A stretch of 5,722 nt of DNA from an uncultured Prevotellaceae bacterium (GTDB lineage: Bacteria; Bacteroidota; Bacteroidia; Bacteroidales; Muribaculaceae), in assembly GCA_946055125.1 (NCBI GenBank), contig CAMGFF010000160.1:1-5722 (forward strand), given 5' to 3'. The notes under the pieces were generated by a model. The model saw only the letters and a program-made list of their open reading frames with translations, made no database searches and had not been told where the DNA came from. Positions within the stretch are counted from its first letter, which is position 1; each line of letters starts with the position of its first letter. Of this stretch, positions 1-5,722 are shown one piece after another. The translations under genes were made by a program, and so were the position numbers.

Positions 1-207
1 GCCATTGCCAATCACGGTGCCTGCGGCGTTCGCGGTGCCATCGGCGTTGAAGAGGAGGTGATTGCAGCTCTTCAGTCCGCCATTTGTGCCCCACTCATAG
101 GACTCCTGGGGCTGGGGCTCGTTCTTGTCGTCATCGCTGCACGATACAGCCACTGCCGATATAGCTCCGGCAAAAGCATAAACCAAAATCTTCTTTACCA
201 TTTTCAT
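1..207 (-). CDS. Probable surface lipoprotein, N-terminal 69 codons only (3' end outside window)
   Basis: The frame opens with ATG at 207 and stays open to the window edge. The peptide starts MKMVKKILVYAFAG, a basic N-terminus and hydrophobic stretch typical of a lipoprotein signal. Cys23, in AVAVSC, is the likely lipid-attachment residue. The next residues are SDDDK; an acidic run just after the Cys is the known Bacteroidetes lipoprotein export signal that sends lipoproteins to the outer face of the outer membrane, so surface exposure is inferred. The rest (NEPQPQ, then YEWGTNGGLKSC and a Gly/Asn/Thr-rich part ending GTVIGNG) is too short to assign a family. A second ATG two codons in (201) is an equally possible start. 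The gene begins 51 bp after the receptor stop with no terminator or clear promoter between, so co-transcription and a partner role to the receptor are likely. The lipoprotein call is firm; the function is unknown. Confidence 0.8.
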   Translation of the reverse strand, partial: MKMVKKILVYAFAGAISAVAVSCSDDDKNEPQPQESYEWGTNGGLKSCNHLLFNADGTANAAGTVIGNG

Positions 208-258
208 ACTTAAATCGATTATTTGTTATTGTCGTTAGTGAAAAACATTTATAATTTG

Positions 259-3027
259 TCAGAATTTATATCCAGCCGAGATTGAGAAGTTGCGGCCCGG
301 GCGGTAGCGTCGAGTCACCTCCTCCACCGTGCCGTGTCCGGTCTCGAGGAATTGCTTGTAGCACACATTCTCATTGAGCACGTTGCGTGCCGAGAGCTTT
401 ACCTCGAAGTGCTTGCCCAGCTCCTTGCCGATATTGATATCAACGGTGTTGCGCGGCATCTCGTAGCTGTCGGGGATATTCACCGTATTCTCGCTGGTTC
501 CCATGCTGCGTCCCACTCCCACAATGCGCTTGCCAATGCGGTTGTAGAGAACCGAGGCATTGAGCGAGAGGGGATTGCTGCGATAGAAGAGGCCCAGGTT
601 CACGATGTAGGGCGACTGGCCCTGCATGGCGCGGTCATTCTCCTTTGCGCCGGGAGCGAAGCGCACCTTGCTGTGAATGAAGGCACAATTGGCATTGAGG
701 CTGAAATTGGGCAAGCCAATGAAACCGAGCGACTTCTTCACGTCGATTTCCACGCCATAGTTGTCGGCCCCGGCGGCGTTCACATAGGAATAAGTGAGGT
801 CGGTACCGCCATTCACGGTGTAGGTCCACTCAATGGGGTTCTTGAAATTCTTGTAGAAGAGCGACACCGCAACGAGCTCGCCCTGGGCGGGATAGAACTC
901 ATATCCGAGGTCGACGTTTTCGATGTAGGCCGATTTCAGGGCGTAGTTGCCCTGCACGTTGCTGGCGAGGTCGAAGTCGTAGAACACCGAGGGCGCCACC
1001 TCGCGAAACTCGGCGCGGTTCACCGAGCGGCCGTAGGCCACACGCACTTTGTGGCTTGGGTTGATGTCGTAGCTCACGTTGACCGAGGGGAAGAAGTCGT
1101 TGCCGGGATAGTAGGTGCTGTATTCGCTGCGCTCCGTGTCGCGGGAGTTGCGGATAAGCTCCATGCGGTTGTGCTCGAAGCGCACACCGGCAAGCACATT
1201 TAGCTGCCCCCATGCGAAGTGGCCCGACACATATCCGGCAGCGAGCAGGTTGCGGCCGCGGTAGTTGTTGGTCCAGCGCACGGTTTCGAGCATGTAGAGC
1301 TTGTCGGCGCCATAGTTGGCATCGGTGAGCAGCTCATCGGCCACGCTAAGATACTGGAAGTCGGTGGGCAGTGCACTCGCCGAGGGGTTGTGGGCATAGA
1401 TAAAGGAGCGTGTGTCGTAGGTGCGGGAGCGATACTCCGAGTAGGCACCGGCACGGAGAGTTATCTGTGAGTTGATTAAGGCGTAGCGGTCGGTGAAGTT
1501 GAGTCCGGCCGAGGCTATGTGCTCATCGAGCTTAGTAAACTCACGCTCAATGTCGTTGAGCCTTGTGAGAGCCATCACGCCGGGTTCCCAGGCATCGCTC
1601 ACGGTGTAGCGGCGGCGGTCGGGCATATAGTTGTTGGCGTAGGCATATCCGGCGCTCCAGTCAATCTTGCGCTCATCGGTGCCCAGGGAGTGACGGCCGG
1701 TGAGCTGACCACTGTAGGTGCTGCGGCTCAGGTAGTAGTATTCAGCGCTCTCAAAGTTGTCGCTCTGCGAGTTCACGCCGGCGCGTGTGGTGTAGCGGTC
1801 GCGGCCAAGCTGGTTGAAGATGTTCTTCAGCTCAATGCGGCTGGCACCCGAAGCGCTCACATAGGCGATATTCAGCATTGCGCCGAGGCGGGCATAGGAG
1901 TTATACTGGTTGTCGGTGCTGTGGCGCAGATACACCGAGCGGTCGTTGCGCGTGTCGTAGGCGCCAAAGAGGGAGTTCTCCATGTCGGTGTAGGCGCGGC
2001 GGCTGTTGCTGTAGTTGAGCGAGGCGATGAGGGCGAGCGAGCGTCCGTCGTCGGCAGTGAAGCGGCGACCAAGCTCGGCGTTGAGCCCCAGGTCGGCAAT
2101 GGGAGTTGACTTGCGCACACGCCAGTCGTTGTTGAGGCCGTTGCGATGAAGATCCACAGTGCCCTCGCCGGCAATGGGAGTGATAGGGGCGTGAATGCCG
2201 CCACGCAGACTGCGCAGGCCATTGTCGAAGCCCAGGAAGTCGGTGCCGCTGCCCTTTCCGTGGAAGAACGAGGCAAAGTGTGTGGCGTCGTTCACATTGG
2301 CGCTTATAGCAATACGGGCCGAGTTCACATCGGGCACGTCCTTGGTGTTGATAAGCACGAAGCCGCCGGTGAAGTCGGCAGGATATTCGGGCGAGGGCGA
2401 CTTCACGATGAGCATGTTGTCGAGCTGCGACGAGGGTATAATGTCGAATGAGAAAGCACGCGAGTCGGCCTCGCTGCTGGGCACTGCGCTGCGGTTGATC
2501 CACACATTATTATAACGCTGCGACAGTCCGCGCACCATCACGAATTTGTCGTCGATGATGCTAATTCCCGGAATTCGGCGTATCACCTCCGAGGCGTTGC
2601 TGTCCTGAGTGCGCGAAATCTGCTGGGCCGATACACCGGCCATCACCACGAGGCTGTTGCGCTGCAGGCCCACGATAGAGCCCTCGGTGTTGCGCTTCAC
2701 CTGCCGCGTAACCACCACCTCGCCAAGCTGCCGGCTCTCGGGCTTCAGCACGAAATCGACCGTGGCAGTGCGGTCGAGCGAAATCTCTTGGCTCGCAGCC
2801 TCATAGAATACATACTCGGCCACCACGGTGCATTTTCCGTTGCTCAGGCCGGGCAGCTCATAGCATCCATCGAGGTCGGTGATTGTGGTCACGGTTGTGT
2901 TTTCAATTCTCACGGTCGCTCCAATGAGCGGCTCATTGCTTGTGTCGGTCACTTTCCCTTTTATTACTGCCGCGTGAGCCATTACTGACGTGGCAGCAAG
3001 AAGAATCATAGCAATTTTTCGTTTCAT
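259..3027 (-). CDS. TonB-dependent outer-membrane receptor with CarboxypepD_reg-like N-terminal domain (non-SusC type)
   Basis: This 922-residue protein should take up a substrate across the outer membrane using TonB-ExbBD energy. It starts with a Sec signal peptide (MKRKIAMILLAATSVMAHA). Residues about 21-96 form a carboxypeptidase-regulatory-like fold (GKVTDTSNEPLIGATV, then TDLDGCYELPGL). A TonB-box-like LGEVVVT lies at about 101-107. The plug runs from about 112 to 230, with IRRIPGISI, VRGLSQRYN, PADFTGGFVLINTKD. The rest is a beta-barrel ending in NFSISAGYKF, with the terminal Phe usual for outer-membrane barrels. I chose the ATG at 3027: a longer reading from 3078 adds 17 residues before a normal signal peptide and would cover the likely promoter. 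The plug lacks the usual SusC EVVVVGYG segment and the protein is shorter than most SusC proteins, so glycan import is not implied. The downstream lipoprotein gene is 51 bp away. Family certain, substrate unknown. No frameshift seen. Confidence 0.95.
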   Translation of the reverse strand: MKRKIAMILLAATSVMAHAAVIKGKVTDTSNEPLIGATVRIENTTVTTITDLDGCYELPGLSNGKCTVVAEYVFYEAASQEISLDRTATVDFVLKPESRQLGEVVVTRQVKRNTEGSIVGLQRNSLVVMAGVSAQQISRTQDSNASEVIRRIPGISIIDDKFVMVRGLSQRYNNVWINRSAVPSSEADSRAFSFDIIPSSQLDNMLIVKSPSPEYPADFTGGFVLINTKDVPDVNSARIAISANVNDATHFASFFHGKGSGTDFLGFDNGLRSLRGGIHAPITPIAGEGTVDLHRNGLNNDWRVRKSTPIADLGLNAELGRRFTADDGRSLALIASLNYSNSRRAYTDMENSLFGAYDTRNDRSVYLRHSTDNQYNSYARLGAMLNIAYVSASGASRIELKNIFNQLGRDRYTTRAGVNSQSDNFESAEYYYLSRSTYSGQLTGRHSLGTDERKIDWSAGYAYANNYMPDRRRYTVSDAWEPGVMALTRLNDIEREFTKLDEHIASAGLNFTDRYALINSQITLRAGAYSEYRSRTYDTRSFIYAHNPSASALPTDFQYLSVADELLTDANYGADKLYMLETVRWTNNYRGRNLLAAGYVSGHFAWGQLNVLAGVRFEHNRMELIRNSRDTERSEYSTYYPGNDFFPSVNVSYDINPSHKVRVAYGRSVNRAEFREVAPSVFYDFDLASNVQGNYALKSAYIENVDLGYEFYPAQGELVAVSLFYKNFKNPIEWTYTVNGGTDLTYSYVNAAGADNYGVEIDVKKSLGFIGLPNFSLNANCAFIHSKVRFAPGAKENDRAMQGQSPYIVNLGLFYRSNPLSLNASVLYNRIGKRIVGVGRSMGTSENTVNIPDSYEMPRNTVDINIGKELGKHFEVKLSARNVLNENVCYKQFLETGHGTVEEVTRRYRPGRNFSISAGYKF

Positions 3028-3053
3028 CAATTTGCAGTTATTGTTTTTTCCGC

Positions 3054-3063
3054 TGCAAAGGTC
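3054..3063 (-). promoter_or_regulatory. Candidate -7 promoter element for the receptor gene
   Basis: On the minus strand this reads GACCTTTGCA. It matches the Bacteroidetes -7 consensus TAnnTTTG in every fixed position but the first. It lies 26 bp before the ATG at 3027, giving a short leader without a Shine-Dalgarno sequence, as is usual in this phylum. No TTTG-type -33 box is found at normal spacing, so the promoter may be weak or activator-dependent. A one-base-short TAATTTG at 3068-3074 is an alternative core. Confidence 0.45.
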
Positions 3064-3074
3064 GGCACAAATTA

Positions 3075-3101
3075 TCACAGCGGTGTGACAATCGCTTCAC
3101 A
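3075..3101. promoter_or_regulatory. Cluster of three alternating TCACA/TGTGA half-sites, possible operator
   Basis: On the plus strand TCACA (3075-3079), TGTGA (3084-3088) and TCACA (3097-3101) follow one another, separated by 4 and 8 bases. Each adjacent pair is an inverted repeat. The cluster sits just upstream of the candidate -7 element of the receptor gene, where a -33 box would be expected. TGTGA/TCACA are the half-sites of CRP-type regulators, but the E. coli site has a 6-base spacer, so the identity of any binding protein is unknown. Chance occurrence of such short motifs is possible. Confidence 0.3.
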
Positions 3102-3125
3102 TTCCTGTATCATTGCCGGGGAAAG

Positions 3126-3166
3126 CACAAGGGGCTGTGCCGAGTGATGCGGCACAGCCCCTTGTG
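3126..3166 (-). terminator. Perfect 17-bp inverted repeat, probable terminator of the 430-aa secreted protein gene
   Basis: The arms 3126-3142 and 3150-3166 are exact reverse complements (CACAAGGGGCTGTGCCG) around a 7-base loop, giving a very stable GC-rich hairpin. It begins 24 bp after the stop codon at 3191-3193 and lies before the receptor promoter region, so it should separate the two transcription units. The minus-strand sequence after the hairpin is CTTTCCCC, without a proper U-run, so termination may be inefficient or helped by a factor, or the hairpin may protect the mRNA 3' end. Confidence 0.7.
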
Positions 3167-3190
3167 GTTATGTGATTATAATGAAATGCG

Positions 3191-4483
3191 TTACTTCACG
3201 AACACCTTCTGAGGGCGTCCGGCAACCTTCACTATGTAGAGGCCGGGAGCGACGCTGATTTGAGAATCGCGTGTGCGGGCCACGGCAGCGCCGGCAGCGT
3301 TGAACACCTCAACGGTTGCGCCATTGTTCTCAACCACGATAGCGCCCTTGGCTCCATAAGCGCGGAGTCCCTTGGCAGCTACAGCATCCTTCACGCCACT
3401 TCCATCGGCGGGAATTGCATAGCCCACGAGGTCGAGGTCGGAAGTCGTCACGAAATAGGCAAGCAGATTGTCGCCGTAGGGGAAGAGAAGCACATCGGCA
3501 GTGGGGTCACATACGGCATCAAGCACCATATCGGCTGCATTAGAGCCATCGACAGCAGTTTGCACTGTAATCTCTATTTCTTTGAGAGCATTCTCGGCAA
3601 TTGCACCGGTGAGAGTAGTGGGGTCGGTAGTCCCGTAGATATAGGCGTACGACGAAACTGCCCATCCGGGGAAGTAGCTGAGCTCGAGAACTGCGGTGTA
3701 GTGCTTGCCATTGAAAGCACGCGAGTCGCCGGAATTGGGAGCATATGCCCAGGCCGACTCACCGGTTTCTTTCACGAAATTGGTGGCAGTGAGAGTCTCA
3801 CCGTTCACATAATAGAACTCATCAGCGCCACCCTGATAGTGACCCACATAGTAGCCATCGGCAGGTTTGGCCGAGTGGGCAATAGCCTTAGCGTTGCTGC
3901 TGCCCTGGTACCACTGGCCCACACCCTCAATCTGGACGAGCTCGGGCTCTCCAATCACACCGCCAGTGACTACCCAGCGATAGATGTGCTGTGCATAAAG
4001 GCCGGCCATAGTGGCAACAATCTGTGCATCGCCATTGAGGTCGCCCTGCACATGCAGGCGTGCGCCAAGGTCGAGGCTGGTGTTGTGGTCGAGAGATATA
4101 ATCTCAACAGGCTCGGCAGTGACCGACGAGGTCTTCCACACCTTGAAAGTAGTACCGCTGGCGCTGAAGTTGCAGATGAGCATGTTGCCGGCGCAGTCGG
4201 AAGCCACAGAACCGGTGGCATCGGCCGAGCCAAGGTTGATTTCGCCCAGCTTCTCGCCGGTTTGCGGATTGATGACGATGGGAGTGGTGCCATCACCGAA
4301 GTTGAGCACGAGAGCCTCGCCGCAAGCTGCGAGCGAAACGTGGGTGGTGCGGAAGTCGGTTGCATAATACTCCGAGATGTTCTTGTCGAAAAGCTGGGTA
4401 GCACCCTCGATGTTGATGCCTTCGGCCATTGCACTTGCCGGGAGCAGCAGCGCGGCTGCCACCAATGAGTAGAAATTCTTCAT
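3191..4483 (-). CDS. Secreted protein of unknown function with C-terminal sorting-domain-like module
   Basis: This 430-residue protein has a clear Sec signal peptide (MKNFYSLVAAALLLPASAMA, cleavage expected after Ala20). It has no lipobox and no twin arginine. The body, about residues 28-360, is rich in short beta-strand and turn patterns (VINPQTGEKLGEINL, GNMLICNF, RLHVQGDLNGDAQIVATMAG), suggesting a beta-propeller-like fold. I recall similar motifs in Bacteroides domains of unknown function such as DUF4623/DUF5018, but cannot confirm this. The DLNGD segment at 148-152 resembles a calcium-binding loop but is only suggestive. The last 60 or so residues (AIVVENNGATVEVFNAAG, then SVAPGLYIVKVAGRPQKV) look like a type IX secretion or DUF6383-type C-terminal domain, so export to the surface or outside is inferred. 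Cysteines are at 54, 97, 104 and 325. It has its own promoter upstream and a hairpin downstream, so it is probably monocistronic. Real gene: near certain. Function: unknown. Confidence 0.9.
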   Translation of the reverse strand: MKNFYSLVAAALLLPASAMAEGINIEGATQLFDKNISEYYATDFRTTHVSLAACGEALVLNFGDGTTPIVINPQTGEKLGEINLGSADATGSVASDCAGNMLICNFSASGTTFKVWKTSSVTAEPVEIISLDHNTSLDLGARLHVQGDLNGDAQIVATMAGLYAQHIYRWVVTGGVIGEPELVQIEGVGQWYQGSSNAKAIAHSAKPADGYYVGHYQGGADEFYYVNGETLTATNFVKETGESAWAYAPNSGDSRAFNGKHYTAVLELSYFPGWAVSSYAYIYGTTDPTTLTGAIAENALKEIEITVQTAVDGSNAADMVLDAVCDPTADVLLFPYGDNLLAYFVTTSDLDLVGYAIPADGSGVKDAVAAKGLRAYGAKGAIVVENNGATVEVFNAAGAAVARTRDSQISVAPGLYIVKVAGRPQKVFVK

Positions 4484-4567
4484 AATAATAAAAGTGTTTA
4501 GTTAATGAATGTGTTGTTATTAATTATATATTTGCTATTTTTACCACTCTTTGCGTGTATTCGGCTG

Positions 4568-4597
4568 CAAATATACAAATTATTATCAAAACAAAAA
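4568..4597 (-). promoter_or_regulatory. Bacteroidetes-type promoter for the 430-aa secreted protein gene
   Basis: On the minus strand TATATTTG (4575-4568) is an exact match to the -7 consensus TAnnTTTG. T-rich TTTTTG (4597-4592) and TTTTG (4591-4587) lie upstream as possible -33 boxes, though their spacing (16 and 11 bases) is shorter than the usual 19 or so. The surrounding DNA is very AT-rich. Transcription would start near 4560, giving a leader of roughly 75-80 bases, A/T-rich and without a Shine-Dalgarno sequence. No GC-rich terminator hairpin is visible between the tatC stop and this promoter, so some read-through from tatC is possible. Confidence 0.65.
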
Positions 4598-4636
4598 TAA
4601 AATAATAAAATAATTTATGAAGAATGTGTAATTTTC

Positions 4637-5446
4637 TTAGTTTTCGGCCGGAGCGGGCTTGATTATAAGGATACTAAGCTCATAGAGCAGGTAAAGCGGT
4701 GTGAATACAATCATGAGTGTGAATGGGTCACCGGTGGGGGTTATCACGGCGGCAGCCACCATGAGGGCCACGATGGCATGGCGGCGGTAGCGGCGCAGGA
4801 TGCCCCGGTACAGAATGCCGAGCGCACTCAGCGTGAACGCCACAAGTGGCAGCTCAAACACCAGCCCCATCACCAGCAGCATTCCCACAAAGGTGTCCAT
4901 ATAGGAGTCGAGCGAAATCTGGTTGGGAATCATGGCGCTCACCTGATATTCAGCCAGGAAGCGCAGGGTGACGGGAAACACCACAAAGTAGCCCACAGCC
5001 ACACCAAGATAGAACATAGCGGTGCCAAAGAGGAACGCAGCACTAATGCCTCGCCGCTCGTGAGGATAGAGCGCCGGGCGAATGAAGGTCCACAGCAGGT
5101 AGATAAGCACCGGGAAAGTGAGCACCAGCGCCATCCAGAACGAGGTGGACATGTGAATGAAGAATTGCGACGCGAGCTGAATGTTGATGAGCTGCACGCC
5201 GAAGCCCTCGGTGGAAAACTGCGGCAGCGAGGGAAATTGCGCCGTGACCCACGCAAAGAGGCGGTAGAGCACAAAGTCGCCACGGCAAGGAGCGAGAATC
5301 ACACGGTCGAAAATGTCGGGCATAACGGCAAAAAGCCCCATTGCAGCGCCCACAAGCACCACAGCAGCCTTCCACAGCACCGCACGCAGTGCATCAAGAT
5401 GCCCCCAGAACGACATCTCCCGGGCATTTCCATCGTTCTTCTCCAT
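4637..5446 (-). CDS. tatC: Sec-independent (twin-arginine) protein translocase subunit TatC
   Basis: TatC is the inner-membrane core that binds twin-arginine signal peptides and recruits TatA to export folded proteins. This 269-residue protein has six predicted membrane segments (about 22-42, 98-122, 136-158, 184-208, 222-236 and 242-262). Diagnostic motifs are FWGHLDALR at 13-21, FIRPALYPHERR at 121-132 (Glu130 matches E. coli Glu103, Phe121 matches Phe94), VFELPL at 196-201 (Glu198 matches Glu170) and TPTGDPF at 236-242 (Asp240 matches Asp211). The first periplasmic loop (about 43-97) is roughly 30 residues longer than in E. coli and contains Cys54. The position of E. coli Glu15 in HLxELR is Ala19 here. 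The ATG at 5446 is used; Met11, just before the conserved FW, is an alternative start. It lies 83 bp downstream of tatA, probably in one operon. Identification is firm. Confidence 0.97.
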   Translation of the reverse strand: MEKNDGNAREMSFWGHLDALRAVLWKAAVVLVGAAMGLFAVMPDIFDRVILAPCRGDFVLYRLFAWVTAQFPSLPQFSTEGFGVQLINIQLASQFFIHMSTSFWMALVLTFPVLIYLLWTFIRPALYPHERRGISAAFLFGTAMFYLGVAVGYFVVFPVTLRFLAEYQVSAMIPNQISLDSYMDTFVGMLLVMGLVFELPLVAFTLSALGILYRGILRRYRRHAIVALMVAAAVITPTGDPFTLMIVFTPLYLLYELSILIIKPAPAEN

Positions 5447-5451
5447 AGTTG

Positions 5452-5465
5452 TAAGTCAAAAGTCA
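5452..5465 (-). repeat. Two diverged 7-bp repeats just upstream of tatC
   Basis: On the minus strand TGACTTT and TGACTTA stand in tandem, ending 5 bases before the tatC ATG. They resemble the larger heptamer array nearer tatA (same length and a TGA/TGR start) and may be decayed relatives. The intervening stretch to 5484 shows no clear repeat. Two copies are too few to be certain. Confidence 0.4.
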
Positions 5466-5484
5466 GAAAAAGTAAAGCGGCCAA

Positions 5485-5533
5485 ACTCAAAAGCCCACAG
5501 CCCACAGCTCAAAGCCCACAGCTCAAAGCTCAC
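5485..5533 (-). repeat. Tandem 7-bp repeat array between tatA and tatC
   Basis: Reading the minus strand from 5533, six contiguous units follow in exact phase: GTGAGCT, TTGAGCT, GTGGGCT, TTGAGCT, GTGGGCT, GTGGGCT, then a diverged TTTGAGT. The consensus is KTGRGCT, with variation only at positions 1 and 4. The first unit contains the TGA stop of tatA, so the array starts over the end of that gene and fills most of the spacer. It ends 38 bp before the tatC start. Copy-number change would alter only the tatA-tatC distance, not the proteins. Confidence 0.85.
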
Positions 5534-5722
5534 TTCTTCTCGTCGGTCTTGTTGATTTCGTCGGTCACGTCGTTCAGTCCATCCTTGAAGTTGCGCACTC
5601 CCTTGCCTATTCCGCGCATCAACTCAGGAATCTTGCGGCCGCCAAAGAGTAGGAGTATGATGATAGCTATGATAATAATCTCACCGGTACCAAGATTGAA
5701 AAGAGCAAGAATGCCATTAAGT
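5530..5722 (-). CDS. tatA: Sec-independent protein translocase subunit TatA (5' end just outside window)
   Basis: TatA assembles with TatC at the inner membrane to form the conduit for folded twin-arginine substrates. The 63 visible residues show the family plan: a short N-terminal part (LNGILALFNLGTGE), one membrane helix (IIIIAIIILLLF) with a polar Glu at its start, the FGGRKIPEL hinge, an amphipathic helix (MRGIGKGVRNFKDGL), and a charged tail ending DEKK. Only a few N-terminal codons should be missing: the first complete codon starts at 5721 and no start codon fits inside the window. The length suits TatA rather than a longer TatB, and no separate tatB is seen, which fits a minimal TatAC system. 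tatC follows 83 bp downstream, across the heptamer repeats. The stop is TGA at 5532-5530. Confidence 0.95.
   Translation of the reverse strand, partial: LNGILALFNLGTGEIIIIAIIILLLFGGRKIPELMRGIGKGVRNFKDGLNDVTDEINKTDEKK

Noticed and set aside
334..2451. Long plus-strand open frames opposite the receptor gene (334-1203, 1519-2109, 2146-2451)
   Set aside because: All are codon-in-register reverse complements of the receptor frame and follow from its codon use. The products show no family features.
3028..3078. A 17-residue N-terminal extension of the receptor starting at 3078
   Set aside because: It would precede a complete normal signal peptide and would overlap the likely -7 element; the ATG at 3027 is the natural start.
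3260..4468. A 402-codon open frame on the plus strand lying opposite the secreted protein gene
   Set aside because: It is exactly codon-in-register with the sense gene, so it stays open simply because that gene avoids TTA, CTA and TCA codons. Its product is a low-complexity Gly/His/Val/Ile-rich string with no domain, while the sense protein has a signal peptide and recognisable C-terminus.
4598..4636. Possible terminator just after tatC
   Set aside because: The stretch is only AT-rich with short A/T palindromes; no GC-containing stem could be found.
259..5722. Idea that the TatAC genes export the neighbouring secreted protein or receptor
   Set aside because: Neither protein has an RR-containing twin-arginine signal (MKNFYSLV and MKRKIAMI). 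Both carry ordinary Sec signals, and promoters and a hairpin separate the units.

Overview
The window looks like chromosomal DNA from a member of the Bacteroidales; Muribaculaceae or a Prevotella/Bacteroides relative is my best guess. The evidence is a TonB-dependent receptor with an N-terminal carboxypeptidase-regulatory-like domain, a lipoprotein whose lipid-attachment Cys is followed by an acidic SDDD stretch, a secreted protein with a C-terminal module resembling a Bacteroidales sorting domain, start codons without Shine-Dalgarno sequences, and -7 promoter elements of the TAnnTTTG type. All five supported genes lie on the minus strand, so transcription runs from high to low coordinates.

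In transcription order: (1) tatA (5722-5530), missing only its extreme 5' end, then tatC (5446-4637). Together these encode a minimal TatA/TatC twin-arginine translocase; no tatB is seen. Their 83-bp spacer holds an in-phase array of 7-bp repeats that begins over the tatA stop codon. (2) A gene for a 430-residue Sec-exported protein of unknown function (4483-3191). It has its own good promoter and is followed by a perfect 17-bp inverted repeat that probably acts as a terminator. (3) A 922-residue TonB-dependent outer-membrane receptor (3027-259). Upstream lie a -7-like element and a cluster of TCACA/TGTGA half-sites. (4) 51 bp further on, the first 69 codons of a probable surface lipoprotein (207 to the window edge). 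The receptor and lipoprotein probably form an operon and an outer-membrane uptake or binding pair; the substrate cannot be read from the sequence.

The Tat genes and the two downstream transcription units look functionally separate. Neither complete exported protein has a twin-arginine signal, so Tat is not their evident export route. No mobile elements, CRISPR arrays, tRNA or rRNA genes were seen, and no non-genic stretch exceeds about 165 bp. I found no convincing new multi-gene system. The points most worth checking are the heptamer array between tatA and tatC, the symmetric operator-like cluster before the receptor, and the uncharacterised secreted protein.
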